Assembly (NCBI GenBank): GCA_949130485.1
Contig: OX422195.1
Span: forward strand, 2,341,566 to 2,405,565
Reading direction: 5' to 3'
Source of the DNA: Agelas oroides
Lineage: Eukaryota > Porifera > Demospongiae > Agelasida > Agelasidae
DNA length: 64,000 bases
The position numbers and the translations under genes were made by a program. The stretch's first letter is position 1, and the number at the start of each line of letters is the position of its first letter. The notes beneath the pieces are model-generated. The model was not told where the DNA came from and did not search any database. It saw only the letters and a list, made by a program, of their open reading frames with translations. This document shows, one piece after another, positions 13,901 through 25,342 of this stretch.

Positions 13901-16900
13901 GGATTATGGACTCGATTTTGGACTGGAAAGCAGAATGTACGAACTGACCTTGTGTTTCAGAACTTTCCAGGCCTTCCCACCATCCAGTTTTAGATTGCGT
14001 CCAGTATTGCGCCAAAGGTTAGGATTATACATATTCCTATGCATTTTTTCAGCATAGATGTCAGCATTTAAGGCCTAGAAAATGCATCTGGAGTTAGGTA
14101 ATTGAGCTAGAGGCCAATGTAGTCTCACAAGCTACACCTTTTGCGAGGAGTGGGTTTGCAAAACTAGTGGCTGAGGTGATGTGTAGTGAGCATGGACTCG
14201 TGGCAGAGGAATAGAAGCAAGCCTTGTTGCAGCCAGGCTAGATTCTTCATCTGATTTCAGCTTGCTGCATGTCTAAAGCTTACATTAGGTGATATAAATT
14301 TGTAACTCCTTGCCACTGTAAGGAGCAGAGTGATGGCTTAAACCAACCAACCAGTCTTGCTGAAAGCTGCACACATGTCTGTTCCTACTGTTAGGCCAAT
14401 CCCTGCTCATTGGGCAATCCAGCATTTATAGTCTTCTTTAAAGGGCAAAACTAGAACACTATCAAGTCCAAAATCAAGTCCATAATCCAGTCCATAGCCC
14501 AGTCCACGGTCCAGTCCAGAATCCAGAGTCCAGGTTATACCCAATGGGTATACGTTTTGGTAAGAACTGGATTGTGCACCTAGATCTGATCCCCTGTTCC
14601 CTGACAGCCAAACACACACACACACCAGCTGATCAACTGGATTTGATTCCCTGTTCCACAATTGCCCTATTGTAGCTAGGCTTCCACACAAGTAGCTATT
14701 TGTAAATAGACAGAACAAGCTGGTTTGCATTCAAGTCACCAATTTCTTTCCACTTGTGGTGCGGTTAGCCTTGAAAAAAAAAACAAGAAATTTCCTTTCT
14801 ACAGTGATCTATTTACATGTGTAATCACTGAAACTAACTGCTAACTGGGTTGTTTAAGTGTATAACAAAATCTAAGTATGAGACTAAAGCTGCCTATTCT
14901 GCTGAACAATGAACTACACCTGTACACACATCACTGTGTGATGTTATGAACAACATAAATGTAGTAGGAAGCCACAATACATTCACATTATGCTTACCTT
15001 GTTCATCTGGCTCAAACATGATATTAATACTATTGCGCGGTGCCTTTGCTCCTTCGAGATGAACAAGGTATATAAGCTCCTCAGGTTTCCGCTGGCAGTC
15101 CTCCCACTTAAGACGAATTTGGCAATTTGGGATCGCTGGTGATGCTGGGCTGTATCTGTCTGCTTCTTCACGTTTGATCTACAGTAAGGGTATAAGAAAT
15201 TTTTAAAAACATAACATGGTATGTAGGGATAGAATCCCCCCAAAAGGGACAGATAAATAAAGATGAAGGTTGAGAGGTATCACTGGATGTTCTCACTACT
15301 CTGCATGGCACATAATATTTCCACAGTTTCTCCATCATGCATAATGTCTACATCTGACTAGGGGCTAACCATCGGATGTAGTATGGGTCGCAGTGACCAG
15401 CTTCCCTGCTTGACTCCATCCATGGGAATACTCAGAGTGATTTCATCATCCTCATAGATAACTGGTAGGTTATCAGCACCCTTGTACGCTCCCTTGAATA
15501 CCTTCTGAATTGCCTATACCAACACAGCCATAATAATGAGTTAGCAGTTTTGACAGAGCCGCAGGTGTTGACCTGCATATACAAACAATCATGTCAATGG
15601 TTGAGTACATAAAATCTTTACTGTGAACTATGTTATCTCAGCCATTGATACATGTCACCTAAAAGTTACAATTCATCGATCCACATGTAACTCTGAAGTG
15701 GTATGGTGAAGGCTGAGTGTATGTCAACATCTAACTTACAGCTATGGAGATTTCCTGGTTTCGGATGATCACAAAATGCAGCATCCAGCTGTAGACGCCG
15801 GGATTTCTTAGGTAGAACAGCTGTGCACTGTAGCTTACTGATGGCTCCACAGGAGTGGCAGTGATGTGTGGTCTCTCAGGTTCAGCATCACCTTGTTCCC
15901 AACCAAGAGCTTTCAACACTATACCCCACAGTGAGAAATGTGTGGTTCTAATTGACCCACATGGGGAGCGAGGGTTGAAGATGCCTCCTTCAACCAATTC
16001 AAACTTGTATGGTGGATTTCTCTGTGAGCAGCTGGCAAAGCTGAGTGATGAGCACTGATATGCATGCGTAATCTCCACGCAGTGCTCGATATCAAGTGTG
16101 GCTGACTCAGCTAGCTCCAGTGGAAGTGAGATACAGTAGACACCACTAACTGGCTCATAGCCCTCTGGAAACTCGTACTGCCCCCTGAGGCTAGCTGTCA
16201 CTCGAAGCTTCATTGGAAGTACATCTGGCACAACAGCTCCTTCAGGTATCCTCAGCCTTATGCCGTAGTTCTTCCACTTGAACACTTGGGGCAGGCTAGA
16301 AACTGTGTACGTTATGCCACCAACTCGTTCCACCCCAGGGATATCACAACCTTGACTCTCTGTGACAAATTAATGATAAATTAGACAACTAACATTCAGT
16401 GAACACATACCCAGTGCACATGCGTGAAACATCAACAAACCCTGAATAAAGGCAGCCTTACTGTACGGGATGCTTTCAGCCAATATCCCTCACGTTAATA
16501 TGCATTGACCTATGAATGGGGTTGTATTCTGTTTTCTTCCCTCCCTCTCCCTCTCCCAACATTGTGAAGTATGTATACCACTCAGCCCAGGTATGAGTAA
16601 GACACTCCCATAGTTTGAGGAACCACACCTTGAACCGAGGATTGAGTATCTTCCTTGTGTGCTTGTGCCTGGAGCATAGAGACTTGCTTCTTCAAAGATG
16701 CAATTTCTGTGTCTTTCTGCTCAATGGCATTTTTGAGCTCCGAAGATCTTTTGTCACATAACTGGATTTTCTGGCCTAGTTTGCTGAGCATCTGTTCATA
16801 CTTTTCCTTCAAGGCTTTCTTGGAAATATACTGTTCTATCTCGTCAAAAATCTTGGGCTCTCTCTCTTTGCTATGCTCTATCTTTGTAGCAAGATCTGCT

Positions 16901-17170
16901 TTATTGTTGCTTCTCAAAGCATCAAGGAGCACCCTCCAAGTAGGTGGCTTTGGTACATCATTCTCTAGGTCTATCCAGTACTCCAGCAAGGCTTCGCTGC
17001 ACTGCAAGGGCTCAGAATACTCTGACGTAATAGTACGAATGATTTCTGGACTGACGTTCATGAACATGGCAATTTCCAACCAAATTGGTGCAATTTCATC
17101 TTTGATACTGATGTTCTCAATTGATTCCAAGTGTTGTAAGGATCTGGTGGTGATGCAGCTATCAGGGAAC
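10990..17170 (-). CDS. Death / coiled-coil / ZU5-like / Death domain protein
   Basis: Five in-frame exons on the minus strand: about 17170-16629, 16359-15740, 15513-15370, 15178-14998, 11321-10990 (stop TAG at 10990-10992). The first encodes a Death-fold segment followed by a lysine/glutamate-rich coiled coil. The second looks like a ZU5 domain (YGIRLRIPEGAV early, RTTHFSLWGIV late). The third and fourth are beta-rich and unrecognised. The last is a clear Death domain with the WRAVGLQLGVS helix and the repeated Trp/Leu pattern. Similar Death-ZU5 combinations occur in PIDD- and UNC5-type apoptosis and receptor-adaptor proteins; the exact partner is unknown. The 5' end is unsettled: an ATG at 17211 is in frame, but a T-rich tract and AG just before 17170 suggest an acceptor, with the first exon further upstream. 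The 3.7-kb last intron holds two transposable elements. Confidence 0.75.
11625..12244. mobile_element. 620-bp MITE with CCGTAGAATCGGGTT ends
   Basis: The left end CCGTAGAATCGGGTTATCAG and the complement of the right end agree over about 25 bp with three differences, and both ends are bordered by TA. TA duplication plus non-coding interior suggests a Tc1/mariner-like or similar TA-inserting non-autonomous element. It lies in the last intron of the Death-domain gene. Confidence 0.75.
13842..14555. mobile_element. Foldback element with CTGGACT-repeat arms
   Basis: The left arm (about 13866-13930) is a run of TGGACTCTGGACTGGACTATGG-type repeats. The right arm (about 14465-14545) is its inverted complement, and an ATGGGTATA-like motif lies outside each arm. 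The interior of roughly 530 bp has no recognisable gene. Structure is that of a foldback element with tandem repeats in the termini. Confidence 0.65.
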
Positions 17171-17211
17171 TCTTCATCGTAAAAAAAATGAAAACAATAA
17201 CATAACTCCAT

Positions 17212-20200
17212 GACTAATTACTAAGTAGCCTTGCCCCCTTAAATCTCCTGTGAGTGAGGTGTGAGAGATATGTCTAAACCAGGGAAGCTCTAAGGGCATG
17301 TATCTTCACAAGTTTTGTGTGTGTGTGGGCAACGCCCTCACAAATATTTCATGTCTGCATACATGATGTAGCTAGGTGGTTCCACATCTTTCTGCCCGAA
17401 AAGATAGACTATGATGACTTGCGAACTTGTTTCATTGACTAGCTATAGCTCTAGCTGAAGCTGTACCTAGCTCCAGCTTGTCTATCAAGTAAATATTCTA
17501 CCGCAAGCTACACCATCTGTCACCTTTGACATGTACATTGTTACAAGCAAATTGTAACAGGGGGATTTATGTGAGTGCTGTGAACATTCACTCTCAGAAT
17601 AGTAGCATTTTGGTCCAAAAACCCTACTGCAATGTCATGACACTGTCAAGCCTGGGTGGGTGGGTATAAGGCTATCTAGTACTCTTGTATTTTGATCAGT
17701 GTCCCAGTTGTTGTATGCCTGAAGAAGGTCCAGATCGGACCAAAACGTAGCAAGAAAAGTTTGACCAATGTAATAGCGAAGCACTGTTCCAGAATCTGCG
17801 AAAGTGACCTTTCCACGATTTATAGTACCTGCATCACAGTCTTCGGCCCGAGATACCGGCTGTTAAGGGTTTCGGATTTCAAAAAAAAATAGTACTCTAT
17901 AAATCTGTTACAGTTTCCATAATTGACATTTACTAAAGTATACGTAGGACTCCCACGTTCAGTGATGCAGACAAAAATAATAAACTGCATGGAGTAACTA
18001 ACCAAAGTGAGTCTCTTTACATTGCAGATATACTACTCCTGCACATCACCACTCACCTGACAACCCAGTGATGCAAAGTTCAAGTACCACTCGACTTGCA
18101 CTTTGGCTTGCACCTTCAGACTGTCATGCGTAGAGAAAATGTGTTTGTAATGTTACACCAGGAGCTTAAGAACCATTATAGGACCTTTTAAGGGTGCCCA
18201 TAAGCCCCTGGTTATGTAAATACAGCCAGGACTGCCATAGCCCAATGCCTTCCTCAGCTGTCCACCCACTTAATTAAATCCAGTCAGGGATGTACCCATG
18301 TAAGAGTATATAAACCTAGCACTTTCAAATAGGTTTCAGAGCAGTTTAGAGCAGCTGTGTAAACCACCCTAATATGCTTTGGAAACTGCTTTCTGTAAAC
18401 CACATAATAACGTGGTTTGGCCAAACTGGTTTAATGTAAACCGATTTGAAACCGGTTTAAGGTGGTGGCGGAAGTCACTCAGCGGAGGTTAACGAAAACA
18501 TAAACCTGGGTTACAGTCAGGACCAGTGTTACTCCTAGTTTCAGGGTTAGGGTTTGGTTTAGGGCAATCTTGCTTTGCCTAATTTTAAAAAAGGGTTCTA
18601 GTAGCTTATTAATATATTCATGACCAAAAATTGCCACTCGATGGACGCATCTACATGCTCACTGTAGGTAGCGTCCTAACCACCAATGTATCTCAAATCA
18701 GTCTGTGCCAGCTTTTGTTCAGAGCTACTCTCAAAGTCATCATGTTTGTCACTACTCTTGGAATGTACAACTTTGACTGCACCAAAATGAATGCACATTT
18801 CAAAAAATTCACAGCTTGTCTATGGGATGGGCTCATTCACGAGTGCAAGCAAGCATTACTAGCCCCACCTCTCCCCCTTATGTCGCTAAACAACTCACGG
18901 CTCTGTTCCACACACAACTCCTCTTCAGCTTTCTTGTCAACGGCAACGTAGTACCAACGATATATTGCGCATTCTAGTTAAAGCCAAGCCCAGGACTCAA
19001 AGCACCGGGCCACAATCACCTACTAGGCTTGCCATACGATCGCAAGACCTGGGCCTGCCCAATGAGTACAGTCTTGGCCACTGTGGCCTTTCTGCTGCTT
19101 CTAGACACAAGCTTGCTTTCACAAGCAGGCACTATGCACTACTCACAGCTACTGACACTACAGCACTCTACTAAATTTTTTTTTAAGTCGATCTAAGCTT
19201 ATCTTCAAAGTTCCGACCACCACATGAGGGGTTCCGCCAGGCCACATCTTAACTAACTTAATTATAAACTGATTATTGGATGCCAATGCCGACAGGAAAT
19301 GGGGAAAATCCCCAATTTTATGGACAGTGAACGGATGAAGACTCCCAAAACTGACTATTTGCTACAATTTTAACAAGACAAAGAAGTCAATCAGCTTGGA
19401 TTCCAGGTTTGTTGACCTTGAAAATGCAGGATTCCCTGCCACCTTAACAGTCATGTAATTTTGCGTTCACATTCAATTCAGAAATTTGGGTGTGGTTAAA
19501 GGTGTGGCTTTTGTGGTAGTGCAATTTTGCCATGAAAGCCACACCTTTAACCACACCCAAACAAATTGCATGTGCACACAAAATTACATGCAAGTGTGTG
19601 GCCCCGCACCCCCTCTCAACATGAAGTGCACACCCTCTCAATGTAAGAAGTGCACCCCCTCTCAACGTGAAGTGTACCCCCTCTCAATGTAATACCCCTA
19701 CACTTTGGAAACTACCCCCTCCACCCTATTTTGTCACTGATCACCCCCCATAGGATTTATTGCTAGACTGTGGCAGAGTGGCTTAAGTTGTCGTGTACTC
19801 GCGACACTCTTTCCCTCTGGTATATATTACACAGCCACAAATTTTTGGACTCGATACAGTTCGAGATCATTACCTAAATGTTCTGTTGCGAACGTATTTG
19901 GAACTGAATTGGTACTGCAGTAGCATCAGAACAGTATCATACCAGTACACTTTGTAGTGTTGCTAAGATTCTGCAAAACCCTGTACAGGCTGTAGTACGC
20001 AAGGTTGACTGGTTGGTAGTCTTCCTGCCTTGTTCAGCTGTCTCCGCCTCACGTCGAATCCCCGCGTTCCCTCCTGCGCAGTAGCCTGTGACTTCGGCGC
20101 GCTTCTGGAAGTATTCGGAGTATCCATGCTCAGAATGAGCAGCAAAACAACTCAACAAAGCGAAACAAAACAAAACTGAATAGCAAATAACTTTCGACTC

Positions 20201-20455
20201 AGGAGTCACAGGTGTGCATTTTTTTACCATGCACTTGTTGGATCACGCGCATTCAGTCATTTACCCAGCCTTGCACTGGTATAAAATAGTTAACGGTGGC
20301 ATGTTGCCGTTCAGAGTGTTGCATGCACCTATACAATGAATGAATGAATGAACAAAAATACCTCAAAATACAATGAAGATTTTAAGAGCTATGTATCAGT
20401 TAATACTCAGGCAAGAGGAAGCAATGCCAATGGGCATTCAATCTGAGTGTATATA
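17212..20455. other. Gene-poor stretch upstream of the Death-domain gene
   Basis: Apart from a possible undetected first exon of that gene, no coding exon can be supported. It includes an AACCGGTT-rich palindromic patch near 18400-18465, a hairpin at 19452-19592 and a short tandem array CACCCCCTCTCAATGTAA at about 19610-19690. Confidence 0.45.
19452..19592. repeat. Hairpin with GGGTGTGGTTAAAGGTGTGG arms
   Basis: GGGTGTGGTTAAAGGTGTGG at 19488 is followed by its exact complement near 19541-19560. An outer pair, CATGTAATTTTG and CAAAATTACATG, extends the fold. No flanking duplication was identified. Confidence 0.65.
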
Positions 20456-20805
20456 CCGTATTTCCTTGATTACTTCCCACGGTAATTTCAGACCGTACTT
20501 ACCCGCGGGTACAATACGAGGGCGGGAACAAAACGAGGGCAGGTTCAATTAACTTCAGCCTAGTCAGGTGTGCGCTCCAGTCGTCCGTGCATCATCGAAA
20601 TGCACACGACTGACTTCGACATCTTTGTACGGCACAAATACTAGGTACGTACAGTGCAGTACAGTTTGTGAATACAGACTGGCTAGACAAGCGATCTGAG
20701 TCATCCAAGTCGTCCTCGAGAACTATTCGAGGGCAGGGTTAATTTTTCTTCAGCTCAAGCGAGTGCTCGCGTGCGGGGTTAATTCAAGAAATCAAGGAAA
20801 TGTGG
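20456..20805. mobile_element. 350-bp MITE with CCGTATTTCCTTGATT ends
   Basis: Left terminus CCGTATTTCCTTGATTACTT and right terminus (read inverted) CCACATTTCCTTGATTTCTT match with a few differences, each bordered by TA. The CCGTA start and TA borders resemble the MITE at 11625. Interior GC-rich, with no reading frame of interest. Confidence 0.7.
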
Positions 20806-21319
20806 TATATATACTGTTTTAACTGCAGAATGGTTACCATGGCTGCATACTACACCCTAATTGTATAAGACAACCAGTTTCCTTGTTGTTTCCTATGGAA
20901 AGCGGAGGAAACAACAAGGAAACTCCGATTCAACCCCAGCTTAATTGACGGAAACCTTACTAGGTAGCACCTGCAACTGTAGAAACATACCACAGCAGTG
21001 GCGGATCTAGAAATTTAGAAAGGGGGGTTCAGTCACCGGCGCGCTTCGCGCGCCGGAAAATTTTTGGGTTGCCACGCCCACTTTCGGTCACGTGAACGCA
21101 TTCATAGCTGGAAGGCCGAACCGAGGGGTCCGTCACAAAAGAAATCTCGTACACTTTCCGACAGTGTTGTTTTAGTTAACTATAACTTTAACTAAATACA
21201 TTTTAGTATGGCCTTTTTAAAATTTAGTTAGCCAAAATTACAACTAACTAAAATATTTTGCTAAGCTGGGAACTATAACTAAAATATCCAAGAACATACA
21301 AGAAGAAACCTGTCGGAAG

Positions 21320-21425
21320 AAATCCAAACTGAAATCCAGAAATCCAAACTGAAATCCAGAAATCCACTGTGAAATCCAGAAATCCACTCTGAAATCCGAA
21401 ATCCACGTGAAATCCAGTGGATTTC
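21320..21425. repeat. 20-bp tandem repeat GAAATCCAAACTGAAATCCA
   Basis: About five units of a GAAATCCA-based 20-mer with drift. It is flanked by an inverted pair near 21120 and 21460 (CGAGGGGTCCG and CGGACCCCTCG, each next to GAAATCTCGTAC), so it may be the core of a small inverted-repeat element. Confidence 0.7.
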
Positions 21426-22377
21426 GAAATCTCGTACGCCGAGGCGCGCCGTGGCGGACCCCTCGGGCCGAACTGAATATCTCGAAGCAACTCTAGGCCT
21501 AGTCAAACGTCTGGAGATCAGTAAGGAACTGATACTAGGGTTGAGAACGTGAAAATGAAGATATAGAGTAACACCAACATAAGCATATGGTTGGAATAGT
21601 TGTTCATCTACTATTAATAAATGAGCACTCTTTTTGTCCGGAATCTGTACGTTAGTGGAAACGGCTACGACTTCTCCACGACGTTGGAGTCAAATATTTT
21701 GGATTACGTAATTTGCTCACGTGCGGAAGCTTCAAGCGAAGCGAGCGATGCTCTTTTGGACTGCGGCAACGTACCAGCAGCGGCCTCACAAGAATAAGAC
21801 CCATATCAGTTGCAAAACTCTGCTTTTCACGTAGATAAGTTAAAGGAGTGCTATTTCGCCGACTCGCTCAAGCTCTGTTTCCAGATATACGCGTGAGTTG
21901 CAAAGACACTGCACCTTGGTTTATTGTTGCTTTGCTGGTGTCTATCATTGCATGTGGTCACCTTTTGAATTGCTTGTTGAAAGTCACTAGTTTGGAATAC
22001 CTGTACTAGGCTCCATAGAAAAGCAGGATGTTGCCCCGCAATCGCCAGTAGGCGTAATGAAATCGATTGCTGCACTTAGAATCATGGAGTTTGCCTTAAG
22101 TCAAGTGAGACTACGTGGCTGTTTCCTTGGCTGCTTTTAGAAAGTCACTTGTTCTGAGAGTAAATAGATATTTATGGCAAGCCATAATGCAGTATGACCT
22201 GTTTTGTCAAAATCTCAAGACCATGTAGACCTCAAAGATGAATTGGCGTGTGATTCTGTCACATTTGAAGCTGTAGACTTCTAAGATTTATTTTCATGTT
22301 CTGTAGCTGGTGATACTGAAATACTTTTATAGTACAATGCTTTACTGTGGATACAACATACTTGTATGTGAGGCCCA

Positions 22378-23023
22378 GGCCTGTAGCCAGGATTTTTAGA
22401 TAGGGGGTTACATGGATGTCAGATGTGTATGTATGCATGCCATAAGTATGCAAGACTAGGGTGGTCTGGGGGCATGGTCCCCCAGGAAAATTTTAGAAAT
22501 TAGATGCTCTGAGATTCCTTCTGAGGCCGTTTGGGACAAAACCAGAGCCGTAGTAGCTACATGGCTCGCGGAGTATTGCATCCAATTTTTGGCTGTCCAC
22601 GTATGCATTTGCTAAGCCAGCTGACTTCAAATTTCCAAGAGAGAAGGTACTAAGGTTGGCAGAACAGCAGGTGGGGTGACATCACTAGAAGACAACTGGT
22701 GAACTCTTGGGCGCCTGAAATAGCGATTTATTTACACACGTATTTAGGTGCGTCCTTTCATAGCAGTGGCGTAAACAGCTTACGTGCGTGTTCCGCGCTG
22801 GTCCTCCATGAACAAACTCACCTGCAACCAGACTTGTTTCGACGGGGATGATTCTAAATAGCATCGAGACTATATAGTGGACCAATTTCAAACGGTAGGG
22901 CACTCAAAATGTATAGTTAAGTGGTGCATATATAATCTTTTGGAGGCCAAAAGGGGGGTTCGAGCGACCCCCCTCGAACCCCCCCCCCCCCCCCCCCCCC
23001 CCCTGCCTACGGGCCTGAGGCCA
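22378..23023. mobile_element. Non-autonomous element with CAGGCCTGTAGCCAGG ends
   Basis: The left end reads CAGGCCTGTAGCCAGG and the right end, inverted, CAGGCCCGTAGGCAGG. AGGCC lies just outside each end. The right end passes through a run of about 25 cytosines (22979-23003), preceded by a GGGGGGTTCGAGC/GCTCGAACCCCCC-type palindrome. No protein is encoded. Exact borders are uncertain. Confidence 0.5.
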
Positions 23024-23061
23024 TACAATAGCATCTACTAAAGTATTATGACTCAAGCTCG

Positions 23062-23766
23062 TACACTCTAAGAAGAGATTATGAACAGTTGAAATGTGCA
23101 GAGTTGTATATTAGCCTCGTTCCTGGTCCTCCACCACAGCTATCATTGCAGTACTTGAAGCATCATGCTTAGCCTGAAATACTTCTGGGAGTTGGTTAAG
23201 AATGCTTGTATTCCCTAGAGCACTGTAGCTTCTGGGGGACAATTACATATGTGGTATCATCTGTAAATGAATATTTGTAGTCCATGCTCTGGGGATTTTG
23301 CATTCAGTAAACATCTTTTGTTTTTGTATAATTTTAAATTGGTTGGTGGAGAGGAGAGTCTGAATCAGCTTTCTTTTTTTCTTGATGGAGTGTGCACATT
23401 GTCAAACTTCACACTGAGTCCAGGGCTGTTCACAGTAAATGACCCAAAGGATACTATTTCAGTTGTGCATGTGAATAAGATGTTAGCTGCTGTGAGTTAG
23501 TGACAAATGTCACTTAGTAACATCTTCCAAACTCCCAAGGCGCAGATGTTTAGTGAATGCAAAATCCCCAGAGCATGGACTACAAATATTCATTTACAGA
23601 TGATACCACTTATGTATTTGCCCCCCCGAAAGCTACAATGCTCTATGGGAATACAGGAATTCTTAACCAACTCCCAGAAGTATCTCTGCACATTTCAACT
23701 GTTCATTGATGCAACTAAAATAACAAATTTTAGGACAAAACAACATAATCTCTTCTTAGAGTGTAT
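23062..23766. repeat. 700-bp foldback
   Basis: The outer arms TACACTCTAAGAAGAGATTAT and the inverted copy at 23740-23766 match. A second pair, about 23170-23310 and 23535-23690, also pairs along most of its length (for example CATGCTCTGGGGATTTTGCA). The loop of about 200 bases contains a short open frame with no recognisable domain. Confidence 0.75.
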
Positions 23767-24784
23767 ACCCTAACTGTCTCTGCTTGTCACCTTGTAGATT
23801 AATGCGCCTTTGGTTTGGTAGAGGTAGTGGGACTAAAAGCAGTATTGCCTAAAAGCAGTATTGTCCGCCTTAGTTATCGTACCGTTGTTACTGCCTTGTA
23901 TTCACATGCAAGACTGAGAGAATCAATGCACCTTGAACTGCTGGAGGCTTAGAGGCCCCTGAAATTGTTCATATAAACATGGACTACTTGACTTAGCTGT
24001 GTATGTCATTTCAGAGTTAACTGACAATTCTGTCCAAACATTGCCTGAATCATGCAGCTATGATATTAGCTACTTGACTCACTCTTTTCAGAGATCCAAA
24101 CCTGACAATGCCTGATAATGGCTTCCTATGACTTTCAGAGTTTGTCCAAGGACTAACGTAGCTGGAAATGTAATTTCATAGCTTGGCCACCAAGCATTGT
24201 TTTACTAGGTGCTGTAGACCAATTTTCAGAGAATTTCCTCTAAACCATCGTTTGCAGTGCAGTACAAACACATCCCATTTCCATTGAAATCGACAGATTT
24301 TCATCAAACTTTTTGCACAGTGCAAGTCACCATAGGCAAGGTAAAACTATGAGGGTATAAGTGTTCTCTACTTGTGAAATTTATTTTTCATGTTGACAAC
24401 CCTACTGATACGTGAGTGTGTAACTGTGCCTGGTTGTTGTTGCTGCATGCCACTGCTGCATAATCATTTGATGGACTCGTGCAGTTATGTACGCAAAATA
24501 CATTACTAGCCGCCAAAGGGGGGTGCATTTGCACCCCCCTTACCCCCCCTAAATCCGCCACTGCACAGAGTGGTTACACTGGTTGCCTTTGGTTTCAGAG
24601 GCTAATTGTACAAAACAACCAGAGAGGTGGCTTTGTATTGGGCCAATTGCCAGTAGCGACTTCCAAACAATTTACACACAATATATAATTGCCTATGTCG
24701 CTGGGAGCATCTTGGGCCAATTTAGACAATTTTCAGAGCTGGTTATCTATATGCGTTGGAAATTGCGCTATGCACAAAAAATAC

Positions 24785-25342
24785 CTGTTGAAGCTGCTTC
24801 TTGTTCTTGATGAAAACAAAAGTTGGATAACCTTTTATCTCATACAGCTCAGCTGTTTGCTGAAAGAAAATGCAAGACAGTGTTATGATCATAAGTTGTT
24901 TGCAACCTTCCCCACCCTTCCCAGACAGATAAAATAAATTTCTCATTACCGTGCAGATTTCGGCGTCAACTTTCAGAAAGACAGTTTCCGGGTACTTTTC
25001 ACTAAGGTCGGCCATGACAGGTTCCATCATAATAGAAGGAGGGCACCTATACAAAAGAACGAAGGCACAATGGTAATTTTTTGACCATCCACTCCAACCA
25101 CGATAAGTTATTATAGCCTCAGACCAGTTAGCAGAGAAATCCACCACAATAAGACTATTCCCAGCTGCATCGAGGTGCCTCTGGAATTCTGCATCACTTC
25201 TAACCTCCCGAACGTTGGCCAGCCCTCGACGTTCGGCAGCTGCATATAGCAATCAAACAGTTACGTACTGTGTGATGTGACACCAGACACATCTTGCTTG
25301 CTTACCCCGTCTTAGCTGGTCAAAAGCCACTCTCTCCGCCAT
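24785..25342 (-). CDS. Thioredoxin-fold protein, C-terminal exon not found
   Basis: Four minus-strand exons join in frame to 108 codons: 25342-25306 (starting at the ATG), 25239-25125, 25046-24950, 24859-24785. The product shows the thioredoxin order: beta strand LIVVDFSANW, active site WCPPS, FLKVDAEI and the cis-proline loop GYPTFVFIKNK. The usual resolving cysteine is a serine (CPPS rather than CGPC), so dithiol reductase activity would be altered; monothiol binding or a non-redox role is possible. About 30 extra residues precede the fold. The second intron begins GTCTGA, a weak donor, but phase and homology support it. The last strand and helix normally follow residue 108; I could not find them downstream, where element ends begin at 24565. 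Confidence 0.75.

Larger units (their letters stand above)
20997..24565. mobile_element. Possible hAT-like element with CAGTGGCGGAT ends
   Basis: CAGTGGCGGATCTAG occurs at 20997, and its inverted counterpart (CTAAATCCGCCACTG) ends at 24565. Both are bordered by CACAG. CAGTGGCGGAT is a common hAT-type terminus. No transposase is visible between them, and the interior holds further nested elements. It could instead be two unrelated solo ends. Confidence 0.35.

Noticed and set aside
17713-17752. CCTGAAGAAGGTC...GGACCAAAACG motif resembling a LINE tail or linker
   Set aside because: Only a short match to a motif common in invertebrate repeats; no reverse transcriptase or poly-A context is present.
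18056-18143. Possible minus-strand exon ending at a CAG/GTGAGT donor
   Set aside because: A good donor and about 25 open codons, but there is no start codon, no clear acceptor and no match to the Death-domain gene's next exon.
19937-20230. 97-codon minus-strand ORF with a hydrophobic N-terminal stretch
   Set aside because: It could be a signal peptide, but there is no domain, splice partner or conservation evidence, and the flanks are repeat-rich.
23267-23773. Two ORFs of 77 and 88 codons
   Set aside because: They lie in the loop and one arm of the foldback at 23062-23766, so they are by-products of that repeat.
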